NCBI GenBank assembly: GCA_010645155.1
Contig: CM021314.1
Span: 1,036,692 to 1,100,691, forward strand
Length of the DNA stretch: 64,000 bases
Source: Tigriopus japonicus
Lineage: Eukaryota; Arthropoda; Copepoda; Harpacticoida; Harpacticidae
Reading direction: 5' to 3'
Positions 56,201 through 64,000 of this stretch are shown here, one piece after another. Below the pieces are notes generated by a model. It did no database searches. It was not told the DNA's origin and saw nothing but the letters and a program-made list of their open reading frames with translations. How positions within the stretch are numbered: the stretch's first letter is position 1; each line of letters begins with the position of its first letter. A program made the position numbers and the translations under genes.

Positions 56201-59200
56201 TTTAAAATGGAGGTGGAACCACAACCTGAATAATTGACGAGAGTGGAGACGAATTCGTGTTTCAGGCCGATTGAGCTGCCAGATATGAAGTTCTACAATC
56301 GCTGGCTTGACTCAGACCATTAAAGTGAAAAAATGCGATGAATATGTATGTTCCCTGACATTCTTAGCACACGAAAGACGGCACGAACGAAATGGAGTTG
56401 TATGTAGTGTAAAGCACAAGTCTCCGGAAGCCATCAAAAAGCGCATTAAAATTGCATCGAATCAAAATAGTTCCACAAACCGTTCCAAGTCTGCATTACT
56501 CGTTTTTTTCCGGCTCCTCGTCCCATTGGACCTCCCCCGTGGTTTTCATGGTACGGTATTATAGTACTCCAAGTGAGCCCGTGGTTTGGGAAATGAAAAA
56601 AATCATTAGCGAAGGGCTTTGTATGGCGCCATTAGGTCTTGTTTGCATTTGGGAACAATGCCTTTGATCCCCTTGTGACCAAATAAACCATGTGATTACC
56701 CTCCTACCAAGCTTATTTATCTTCGAAAGTAAAACAAAACAAATGACTTTGGATCTACAAAGTAAGCCACAGAGACTTGTCTCCCTGCATTCATGACCAT
56801 AAAATGCTAATATGGCACGGAATGCTGGAACAAAAATTAACCCGAGGCAACAACGTCGTTTTCTCTTTCTGTCATGGAAATTGAGCGCAGAGCATCAGAA
56901 TTACCATGAACTAGGAGGCACCTTTCCAACACCTTTGGGTATGGTTTGCTTTATTGGCCATCTGAATGTATGTATTAATGACAAAATTACAAACATGTTC
57001 TCAAGACACCAATTAATTCATCTTTGTCTTTGGTAAGAATTCGCCATCTCCAAATTCTTCGCAGAGAACTCCGCAAGAACTCAATTGATTAGTGTTTATA
57101 AAATCAATTAGAATCTTCAGCTTCCTCTATCGGAACTCATTAAAAACTAATTCTGAGGAGGGAGACATATTTGAAAACACAAAGGCCACAAATTGGATGA
57201 GACACACCCTGATGTTTTGTTTACGTACCTAGATACGTAATATGAAGGAGTTTTTAGAATGCGATCATCGAGTTTACTTTACGCGGTGGTTCCATGTCCA
57301 CAGAACCTGGTGGTTGTGGTTGGTGACTGGTTGGTTGCTTCTGTTCATGCTGTATTACGATGAACTCGATCCATCCTCATCCGTCAGTCTCTTTCCGAGG
57401 AAGAGTGGTGGGAAGTCCAGTGGTCCAGAATGGTATGCTGGGTTCAAAGCCCAGACATTAAACCTTGGGAAGTGTTGTAGTAATCTCGGACCACCGATGA
57501 ACGAGAGGGACCTTAATTCGAAACCTTCAGCGTTACTTAAGTCACAAAAGACAGCGGGGAGGCTGGAGCCTCTTTTCTTGAAGGAACTGGGCGTGTGCGT
57601 GGGTGAGGGCGAGGCCATATCTTTTAAACCCCCTCTAGAGAGGCATCTGTTTCCCCTTGCCTTCCTTCTTTGAGTTGGACTGCACCATGATGTGAGAGTG
57701 TGCCCTCGACAAGTCTCTGCAAAAGTCGAAGAAAGCGTTGGCAATTATGGTCGTGATATGAGCCTTGAAAAAATGGCTTCCCTTTGCCAGCAATCTCTTC
57801 TTCCTCGGAAACGAGTACACCATTGTAGTGGCGCTTTCTGGGCCACGTCCTCCAACTACTGTCACCTAAATAGTTTTGGATGGGGAAGCGAAAAAGAGAG
57901 AGAGAACGAATGGACATCCATGATTTCCAACAGAAGGCCAGTCCATGTACGGTACTATCATGATCGTCCTCATCACCATCCACAGTACAAACGCTAGCTT
58001 GGAGTACAGCCCTACCACATGGTACGATAGAGAAGACGAACGACCAGGGCGTTCAATGGAGGGAAAGGTTATTGCCTATAACCCTTTTATCGAATGCAGT
58101 GAATGGCCGTTGGCGTCCCAAGTTCCCAACTTAAGATCCTTGGATTATGATGTCATTGTTGAAACCTGATCCTCTAAGAACACTTTGCCCACTCTTGGTT
58201 GAGGGACGGATGGATTGACGCAAATGCTGGCAGAGCCTCTCCCGGACTTGTTCAGGGCTTGGGACAAGCCTTAAAATGAAACGTGTAATCCACACGGCTA
58301 CAACGAGCTCCAAGCAATTGAGAAATTTATTACACATGGTTATGGTCGAAATTATAAATCTTAGACTGAGTGAGGCCCTTTGAGGTGGATCTGATGCCAG
58401 TAATCCCCATTGAAGGTTCTCCATCAAACGTGCATCGCTCTTGTTTGATGCTGACAAGCAGACTCCTGCACCATTGGATCTGTAACCCTAGGGTAGAAAT
58501 TGCTCAAAACATGCCTGTAGATGGGCTTGACAGTTTTTCAAAACTATGCCTTCGTTGACGGAGATTGGTAATTTGTCCTCGTTTTTGATTCCCTTCCTAA
58601 CTTTAATAAGTGCAATAGCACCCTTTCTACGGGTCCGTTTGGAAAGTTGTCTGGAGGGCTGGTAAGTTTTTTTTTCATGTGAAGGGAGTTTCTCCGAAAT
58701 CCTTTGATGGGATCTGTGTTCGCCGTGTACCCATAGCTGCTATTCAAAAGGATTCTTTGTGCAACATGATGTCGCCCTCGAGCCTTTGTACTTGCTTTGC
58801 TTCAGATGAGGTACGAAATTTGAGCTTCGGTGTGCCAATGTTCGTATATGGATGTTGTAACCTTTGCTCGTGTTTGGGCTTCGTTTATGAGCCAGGCTTC
58901 CCAAGGGGTCATGAATATCAATTCCGACAAATACCCTCGACATTTGGTTGCAGAATCCATTTCGAGCACCTCATACCATCAGGTCGATGTCACCAAAAGG
59001 GTTATTTTTGCTTCTCTTACCGGCGTTGTTGTTGAAATCCGTGAATTATGTGGTGGACGCCATTCTCGGTGGTTTTATTTACGGGAAAGAGCACTCAACC
59101 AACATATACTTGCGAATGTAGTCCTTACTTTCTTTCTCACATACGTGTGTACATACTACGTAGAGAGGATCTCTAGTTTGAAAGCTCGTGCGAGCTCCAC

Positions 59201-62200
59201 CATCTTTGTATCGTTGGATCTCATGTGCGATGCGAAGGGATTCTAAAAGCACGAAGCCGGATTCAATCTTCCATTATGAGGCAGGCGACTTTGTATGGAT
59301 ACAGGCTACCTGAAAGGCTTTACGGCACAACAAAATTTGCCTTAATTTGCAATGCGGGGTATGGCACATTCTAACAAGATCCCAGTTTTTCTCAACGCTT
59401 CCTCCCCTACTTCTCCGCTACCCGACCACAATTTATTCACGAAATTTACGTACAGTGCAGAACGGTGGGGAAAGCACCCTAACCAAAATAGACATCCATG
59501 CGATACTTTGATATTAATGAAAACAAGCTGTATCAGCAGTTCCAACCGAGTGGAAACACAAGTACTTCTACAATAGCAACGACAACTAGTGATGGACCGA
59601 AAGTGCTTTTGACCGAAATTTCGGAAAGGAGACATGCATTATAAAGGATGGAGTTTGACAACAAAATCGAAGAATTTTTCGTCCAGAAACCTCTGAAATT
59701 TAAGTCTCCCGATTTTTCAAAATTTGCGACAACCCAACATCAAACATATGAGCAATTTAAATTTTAAAGTGGATTTTGCATTTATATAATTTTGTTATAT
59801 AAATTACAACAATTATATTACAATAAATATAAACAGCTGCTTTCGGTTTCGGTTTCGATTTCGGTTAAGCCCTCTGTCGGCCGAAACTTTCGATTTCGGT
59901 TATGAGCCCTTTCGGTCCATCACTAACAACAACGTTTGGTATCATCATCCGACTGAAGCGCGATTTCTTTTGACTCATTCTTGCAGGTTCTCAACCAAGG
60001 AATCCGCAGCTCATGCAATCGTGGCCGTGCACAATACGGATGTGAATGGCCATACGGTAAAATGTTCATGGGGAAAAGAGTCTGGCGATCCAAATAACCT
60101 CTCTGCAAACAGCCAGGTAAGTTGATGCCATTTTGATCTCTTGAGGTTCTCACGGGCTTCAGATGAATGCATGAAGACGTGGAGGGTAAACACAGGCACA
60201 AGAAAAACATCATAAATGAGAACCAAAGGGTAACAAAAAAAACAAGAGCAAAGTTTGGCTTTATTTGGCCTTGTGGTTTGTCCTTCGTTAGTCATTTAGA
60301 GTCCACTAAAAACCCATGACCTTTTTTGCGGCTCATGTCATCAGGAATTTATTCGATATTGGAGAGAGTCGAGAGATAATTAGACCCGGACAGGCTCCTC
60401 TTCACCCGGAGATCGCAATATTGACCAATAATCAAGGTTCTCTTTCCTTTTTTGCTTTGGTACTCGCAGAAATTCCGATCCCGGTTCATAATCATTTGAG
60501 TGCTGGGCGACTGGAGAGTCATAAAAAAAGAAAACTTCTTTTGAGACCATTCCCAAATTATCTATCTTTTTAGTTTGAAGGGAGGGGAGAGCGAACCTCG
60601 TGAATCCGACGAGGACCTCCGCAACGAGAAGAAACAAACGCAATATTTGTTTCCTGGGAGAAAACCTCGGTTTCTTTCAAAAACAGATAAATGAATGGCC
60701 GCCCTCCTTAGTATTTTCTTTTCCAACCACTTTTTTTTCTTTTCCAAGGGAAACGAAGGAAGTTGGCAAATCATGGAACCAGGAAGTGGAGAAAATTCAG
60801 AAAAGTGCGAAAGAAATGTGTGCTTATCGCCAGTCATATGCATGATATATATCATGTCTCCACAAATCTTATTCAAACTGAGGAGAGAGCAAGACTCTTT
60901 TTTCCATTTGGAATCGGGAAGATGAATTGGGAACACGTTCCTGTGAGCTTGCAGACTGCCGAACCACCTTAAAAAGACTTCCAGGTTTTGAATGAACTTC
61001 AAAAGAAGTTATTTATTCCTGGCACTAAATTTGGTTGGGACAAAAAAGCGATTAATGCTCTGATTAATCAAATAAATCGGCCCTTCCAACCGCCCCGTTT
61101 TGTTAATGCCAATTAGAATGCACGCTTGTTTGCAGATAGGAATCTTCATTATTCATTTTTGGAGTGGACTGCAATCGAGGAGCTTGTTTTGTATAATAGT
61201 TTGCACATTTTCGACCAACTCGAGTTGTCTTTTCTACGTACTTCCCGTTTGTTTGACAATAGGAGAAGTCAGGCAGTTCACATTGAGCCACTTTATTCCA
61301 TTGTGGCAGAGCCATGATTTATAGTCCTTTCTTCCTCTGGCATATTTAATAATTTTCCCTTTGTGCGACTGGAAACGGGAAGCAGGACTCAGTATCTCTT
61401 CCAAAAGCTCGAAGCATTAGTAACGACGGCTGTAGTAACTGTTTGAGTTACGGCCCCAAGATGGGCATTTATTCTACTAATGGTGAATTTTGGATTTCTG
61501 ACCGGATAATAATGTCTGGCAGTCTACGCTAGGTGATGATAATTGGTCCTCCAATTCCTTATTTTCTTGAACATCAGGAGCGACGATTACAGTCCCCTTC
61601 TACGTACTCCACCGAGTTGGCACTCGCAATGTCACCAGATATGAGACAGACACACAATGAAGTTCTCGCATGGTGCTCTCTTCAGGGCATGAGCCTTCAC
61701 TCGTTCGCTTGCTAGTAAGCTGGTTCCAACTTGGACCCCTCGAGGAGAGCTAGGGGGAAAGGGGGAGATTGGCGTCCCCAGAGCTATTTGGAAGCCCTAA
61801 AGGGGAAAGCCATTTTCAATTGGCTTTAATGACTTAATGAGGCAATCATTCTTGATTGTCCTCAGAAACGAAGAGCAACGGTTCCCAAATCGAAGCCAAG
61901 ACCGCATGAATAGGGGGGTATGGACAGGATTTCGGCTCATTTCCGCTCGAGGTACGTCTGGATTCGACAAGGTCGATGAAAGAGGAGCCGACGCTCGGTG
62001 GTATTAGAGTCATGTTGTCAGGAAAACCTGATGTGATGACACATGGAAAAGTAGACCCTATTTTCTCGTTGCGGCAGCAAAGGAAATAATAGGATTTCCT
62101 CTTTTTCGTCTTTACAGCTCTCTCTACCCCAATTGATCCCCGGTGTTCCGTACGGCATTGCTGCAGGCACAGCACCCCATATGGCGGCTGCCACAGCGGC

Positions 62201-62626
62201 CGGATTCTATTACCCGCAACAAGTGGCAGCTCAAGCCGCCACCAATTATCTCCAAGGGATCCAAGGATATGCCTACAATATTGGAGCTTCCTTCCCTCAA
62301 GGGTACATCAGGTGAGCACTTGCATGTGTGCATCTTCATGGGCCTAGATGAGACGTCTAACTTGGCCTTGTTCGTTTGCCTTCCGTTTCAGCGGTCTGCC
62401 GACTGGAATTCAGGTGGGCGCATCTTACGGTATTCCCAGTCCGACGTCGGCCACCGCAGCCGCCGTCACCGCTGCAGCCGCCGCTCAAATTCCTCCCAGC
62501 CAACAGGCTGCCTTGGCGGCTCAAGGTGCGGCCTTACAACCGGGAGTCATGACGGGTCCCTATCCAGGTGCGGCGACCATGCAGCAATTCCAGGTGAACG
62601 GTCAGCCCACCACGATTGCTCTATAA
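42757..62626 (+). CDS. TIA1: TIA1/TIAR (Rox8) RNA-binding protein gene, 3' portion, 6 exons
   Basis: This is the coding span of a TIA1-family protein, which in other animals binds U-rich RNA, promotes use of weak 5' splice sites, represses translation and nucleates stress granules, moving between nucleus and cytoplasm. Exons are 42757-42844, 44432-44610, 54297-54477, 59987-60116, 62118-62311 and 62392-62626. The junctions agree in phase (2, 1, 2, 0, 2) and all introns are GT..AG. The exons join without a stop into 335 residues: RRM2 (RNP2 IFVGDL, RNP1 RGYGFVSF), a linker with the family signature [12 protein letters not shown]3 (RNP2 VYCGGI, RNP1 KGYAFIRF, then a WGKE motif) and an alanine-rich tail of about 143 residues ending at TAA. 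The first exon starts two bases into a codon, so at least one upstream exon, ending with one base of a split codon (G expected, for Asp), is missing. That missing part should hold the start codon and RRM1. Family membership is certain; TIA1 versus TIAR is not meaningful in arthropods, which usually have one copy. Confidence 0.95.
43652..43674. repeat. 23-bp dispersed repeat, copy 1
   Basis: Begins GTGGAACAAGTTTGGG and is identical over 23 bp to 52602-52624. The flanks do not match. Confidence 0.85.
44059..44093 (+). other. G-quadruplex candidate in intron
   Basis: On the transcribed-sense strand, G runs of 9, 5, 3 and 3 are separated by loops of 6-7 and 2 bases. The pattern fits a G-quadruplex with three stacked tetrads and could form in the pre-mRNA between the two RRM2 exons. 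Confidence 0.5.
44432..44610 (+). CDS. TIA1: TIA1/Rox8 exon: second half of RRM2
   Basis: This 179-bp exon starts after tttgcag and ends at a gtaagc donor at 44611. It carries [20 protein letters not shown], which contains the RNP1 octamer RGYGFVSF at 44472-44495 with the two RNA-contacting aromatics. It then encodes the second helix and the [15 protein letters not shown] strand that closes RRM2 in TIA1 and Rox8. The linker after RRM2 is very short ([10 protein letters not shown]), shorter than the glycine-rich linker of Drosophila Rox8. The exon ends in phase 1 (G), which joins CC of the next exon as Ala. Confidence 0.96.
47241..47272. repeat. (CTTG)8 microsatellite
   Basis: Eight perfect CTTG units followed by CCTG and CTGT units. 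Confidence 0.95.
52602..52624. repeat. 23-bp dispersed repeat, copy 2
   Basis: Identical over 23 bp and in the same orientation as 43652-43674, about 9 kb away in the next intron. Confidence 0.85.
53378..53416. repeat. 16-bp direct repeat, 23-bp period
   Basis: CAGTGTGATTCAAAAG occurs at 53378-53393 and again at 53401-53416, a small local duplication. Confidence 0.9.
53714..53744. repeat. CCAA and CTGA compound repeat
   Basis: Three CCAA-type units run into about four CTGA units. Confidence 0.85.
54297..54477 (+). CDS. TIA1: TIA1/Rox8 exon: inter-RRM linker and first half of RRM3
   Basis: This 181-bp exon follows a long CT-rich tract ending in tttcag and ends at a gtgagt donor at 54478. 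It begins with [19 protein letters not shown], the conserved helix-forming linker seen before RRM3 throughout the family ([12 protein letters not shown] is nearly invariant in arthropods). RNP2 of RRM3 is VYCGGI at 54359-54376. The exon ends inside RNP1 (KGYAFI then split Arg, phase 2), so the RNP1 octamer is completed only by the next exon. Confidence 0.96.
54521..54536. repeat. (GCAA)4 microsatellite
   Basis: Four perfect GCAA units, 43 bp into the intron after the RRM3 exon and the complement of the CTTG-type unit at 47241. Confidence 0.9.
59587..59925. mobile_element. hAT-like MITE (339 bp) with TIRs and 8-bp target duplication
   Basis: The ends are perfect 17-bp inverted repeats, TAGTGATGGACCGAAAG at 59587-59603 and its complement at 59909-59925. 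Imperfect pairing continues inward through repeated ACCGAAA-type subterminal motifs (for example tttcggtttcggtttcg near 59840-59856). The flanks are ACGACAAC (59579-59586) and ACAACAAC (59926-59933), an 8-bp target duplication with one mismatch. The 8-bp duplication and the TAGTGATGG-type ends are features of the hAT superfamily. The AT-rich interior has no transposase frame, so it is non-autonomous. It sits inside an intron of the TIA1 gene, 53-61 bp before the splice acceptor. Confidence 0.85.
59987..60116 (+). CDS. TIA1: TIA1/Rox8 exon: second half of RRM3
   Basis: This 130-bp exon starts after ttgcag and ends at a gtaagt donor at 60117. Its first base completes Arg of RNP1 (KGYAFIRF). It encodes [20 protein letters not shown] and then [10 protein letters not shown], the last strand of RRM3 and the conserved WGKE that ends the domain. 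It is too short to stand out as an open frame and was found by family similarity and phase. It ends in phase 0 after Gln. A hAT-like MITE ends only 61 bp upstream of the exon. Confidence 0.94.
60117..62117 (+). other. TIA1: intron between RRM3 and C-terminal tail (2.0 kb)
   Basis: Phase 0 intron with a gtaagt donor and tttacag acceptor. I see no supported cassette exon, although in other animals this part of TIA1 genes can be alternatively spliced. It has no notable repeat. Confidence 0.88.
62118..62311 (+). CDS. TIA1: TIA1/Rox8 exon: C-terminal low-complexity tail, part 1
   Basis: This 194-bp exon starts after tttacag in phase 0 and ends at a gtgagc donor at 62312. It encodes the start of the C-terminal low-complexity domain that drives stress-granule assembly in TIA1: [11 protein letters not shown], then an Ala-rich stretch with YYPQQ and a Tyr/Gly/Gln segment near [11 protein letters not shown]. 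The frame matches the next exon (phase 2, AG + C = Ser). The low-complexity sequence makes homology weak here, but the frame is open through the whole exon and the splice sites are strong. Confidence 0.88.
62312..62391 (+). other. TIA1: short intron in the C-terminal tail (80 bp)
   Basis: Phase 2 intron with gtgagc donor and ccgtttcag acceptor. It is the smallest confirmed intron of the gene. Reading through the donor reaches a TGA at 62313-62315, so retention would truncate the tail right after this point. Confidence 0.9.
62392..62626 (+). CDS. TIA1: TIA1/Rox8 terminal coding exon with stop
   Basis: This 235-bp segment follows an 80-bp intron (acceptor tttcag ending at 62391) and runs to TAA at 62624-62626. 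It encodes Ser-Gly-Leu-Pro-Thr-Gly, then an Ala-rich run ([12 protein letters not shown]), then [19 protein letters not shown], and ends in [15 protein letters not shown]. The composition (Ala, Gln, Gly, Pro, few charged residues) fits the prion-like tail of the family, though it is richer in Ala than the Gln/Tyr-rich tails of vertebrate TIA1. The coding frame is the only one open from the acceptor to a stop. Confidence 0.9.
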
Positions 62627-64000
62627 ACAAATGCCATGAACAAAATCCCCTCCCCAGACTACTACAGATGATAGGAATAGCTTAATGAAGAGACACGCCA
62701 CCCCCAACCATCACCATCACCAACACCATCACAACGCCTACGAGTGGCTATGAAGCACCGCGTGGATGATGAAGAGAGCGAGAATCACGATAGCACAATT
62801 GAAAAACGAGTACGAGTGACCACCACCAATTCCACCACAACCACCAGCGCGATGATGATGATGTTGATGATGATAATGATTTGATAGCCATGATGACAAA
62901 AAAAACAACAGTAACATCGCCAACCAACAAACACCAAAACACATGCAAAAAAACGACGTGTGTGAAGCAACCGGGTGCGGGCTTAGATATGACAAGAACA
63001 TAACAGTTTGTAAGGTAAGTCAAAGGTAGAGGAATCTTTTACTTTGGAGCAAAATTGGTTGATTCAACCCGGGGGCAAACATTCTCACTATCTAATCCAT
63101 TTCAGATATATGCATAAGTCAGCGAACCCATCCACAAAAATATATATACAAGAAAACTACACAAAAATAGCGTAAAATACTACCACCACTATTGCAACTA
63201 GTACTGAAAGCCATTTTTTGGAAGATGGATCACGAAACCAGCCAATGCGGAAAACCAAGTCGAATTAATACTTCATCACAAAATTGGTGGGTGATGACAC
63301 GCCCTCCTTTCCGTGAGCAAACATACCAAGACAAACAAACACGATTCTGCTAACGAAGATACCCAACCACTACGCAACCATGAATACCAATGATAACTAA
63401 AATATAGCCGCCTTTCCCGCCCAAAAACCACCCGGTCCGATCCCCCGCCCTCTTCGAAGTCAAAATCAGCCCCACCAAAGTCGTTCAATTTAGCTGAAGA
63501 AGTGCCAAGTTTTGTAGTCAAAGAAAAAAAATATGCGAAGGAAACCAAACCAAACTAATACTTTATCTCCCTGCCCTGTCCCAATGCAAATGGGTAGCTC
63601 GTTCAAAAAATGCTCGATACCTATTGGACGTGCAAGAGAATCGACCCCCTTGTCCAGACTCCGAAAAGAGCAACCGTTTTTAGTAGATGCCCCCTATTGA
63701 TGGACGATCGCCAACTTTGCATTCCTTAACCCATTCCTATCCCCATCCTGACACTGTCGTCATCTGTTAAGATCAGACAATCAAAAGTATCGATCCCCCA
63801 AGTCCTTGTCGAACATTTGATGAAGGCTAAAGATCTTTTGCCTGGGCCAACTATTTCTCCACGCCCCTCCCGCCCTTTCCCCTCCCACCCTGTATTGTTA
63901 AACAAGTAGATATGAGCCCTCTCCCGTGAACGATATAAACTACGAACATGAAAGGACTAGAACATCTAGAACAAATTGAGCGAGACTGGATCAACCCACA
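62627..64000 (+). other. TIA1: 3' untranslated region of the TIA1/Rox8 gene (open-ended)
   Basis: The 1.37 kb after the TAA stop has no coding signal. It holds degenerate ACC/CAT/ATG trinucleotide tracts (about 62700-62735 and 62820-62885) and A-rich stretches. I found no AATAAA or ATTAAA before the window ends, so either the 3' end lies beyond 64000 or a variant signal is used. A likely intron at 63015-63105 interrupts it. Assignment as UTR is inference from position. Confidence 0.6.
63015..63105 (+). other. TIA1: candidate 3' UTR intron (91 bp)
   Basis: The donor context is taag|gtaagt, a perfect match to the consensus, and the acceptor is ccatttcag ending at 63105, with a branch-like ctaat about 12 bases upstream of the AG. 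The size (91 bp) resembles the 80-bp intron just before it. It would begin 388 bases downstream of the stop codon. No transcript evidence is available here. Confidence 0.5.

Larger units (their letters stand above)
54478..59986 (+). other. TIA1: intron within RRM3 (5.5 kb)
   Basis: Phase 2 intron splitting RNP1 of RRM3. It contains a (GCAA)4 repeat just after the donor (54521-54536), a cluster of unrecognised open frames on both strands between about 57240 and 59250, and a hAT-like MITE at 59587-59925 close to the acceptor. No coding exon is supported inside it. Confidence 0.88.

Noticed and set aside
5940..61610. Frequent TACGTA/GTACGTAC words
   Set aside because: They look only about twofold more common than expected for a palindromic hexamer and may reflect short ACGT microsatellites; a count is needed.
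62143..62685. 180-codon open frame across the last two coding exons
   Set aside because: It is in the wrong frame and reads through the 80-bp intron; the true frame is fixed by exon phases and ends at 62626.
1..64000. CRISPR arrays, bacterial genes, rRNA
   Set aside because: No regularly spaced direct repeats, no long contiguous coding frames and no rRNA core sequences are present; the window is eukaryotic.

Overview
This window is eukaryotic nuclear DNA, almost certainly from an arthropod. One gene can be read with confidence: the 3' two thirds of a TIA1/TIAR-type RNA-binding protein gene (Drosophila Rox8 orthologue) on the + strand. Its exons have canonical GT..AG borders, interrupted by introns of 80 bp to about 9.7 kb. 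The protein is most like arthropod Rox8 (motifs such as VYNQSSPTN and [14 protein letters not shown]). A crustacean such as a copepod is a plausible source, but that is a guess from general sequence character, because no species-diagnostic locus is present. There are no bacterial-style operons, rRNA, tRNA or CRISPR arrays.

Layout. Bases 1-42756 contain no exon I can support: they are intronic and/or intergenic DNA rich in microsatellites (CGTT, GA, CA, GTT, TAGG, ATG, AAGT) and short dispersed words. Six coding exons follow: 42757-42844 and 44432-44610 (RRM2), 54297-54477 and 59987-60116 (linker and RRM3), 62118-62311 and 62392-62626 (alanine-rich C-terminal tail and TAA stop). Splice phases agree at all five internal junctions, giving 335 residues. 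The first RRM and the start codon are not found and should lie upstream, either as exons I could not see in the first 42 kb or outside the window. Bases 62627-64000 are a 3' UTR with a likely 91-bp UTR intron and no AATAAA signal, so the transcript end is probably beyond the window.

Mobile and repeat DNA. A 339-bp non-autonomous hAT-like MITE with 17-bp perfect terminal inverted repeats and an 8-bp target duplication (7/8 match) lies in the intron before the exon that completes RRM3, ending 53-61 bp from the splice acceptor. Other items to check are a strongly over-represented hexamer (TGGAAC/GTTCCA), four exact copies of the 11-mer TGGCAACCCTG, a 23-bp exact repeat shared by two introns, a 36-bp tandem duplication, a (GTC)5(GTT)23 tract and a G-quadruplex candidate. 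I did not find a new biological system; the MITE, the UTR intron and the repeated words are the parts most worth checking.
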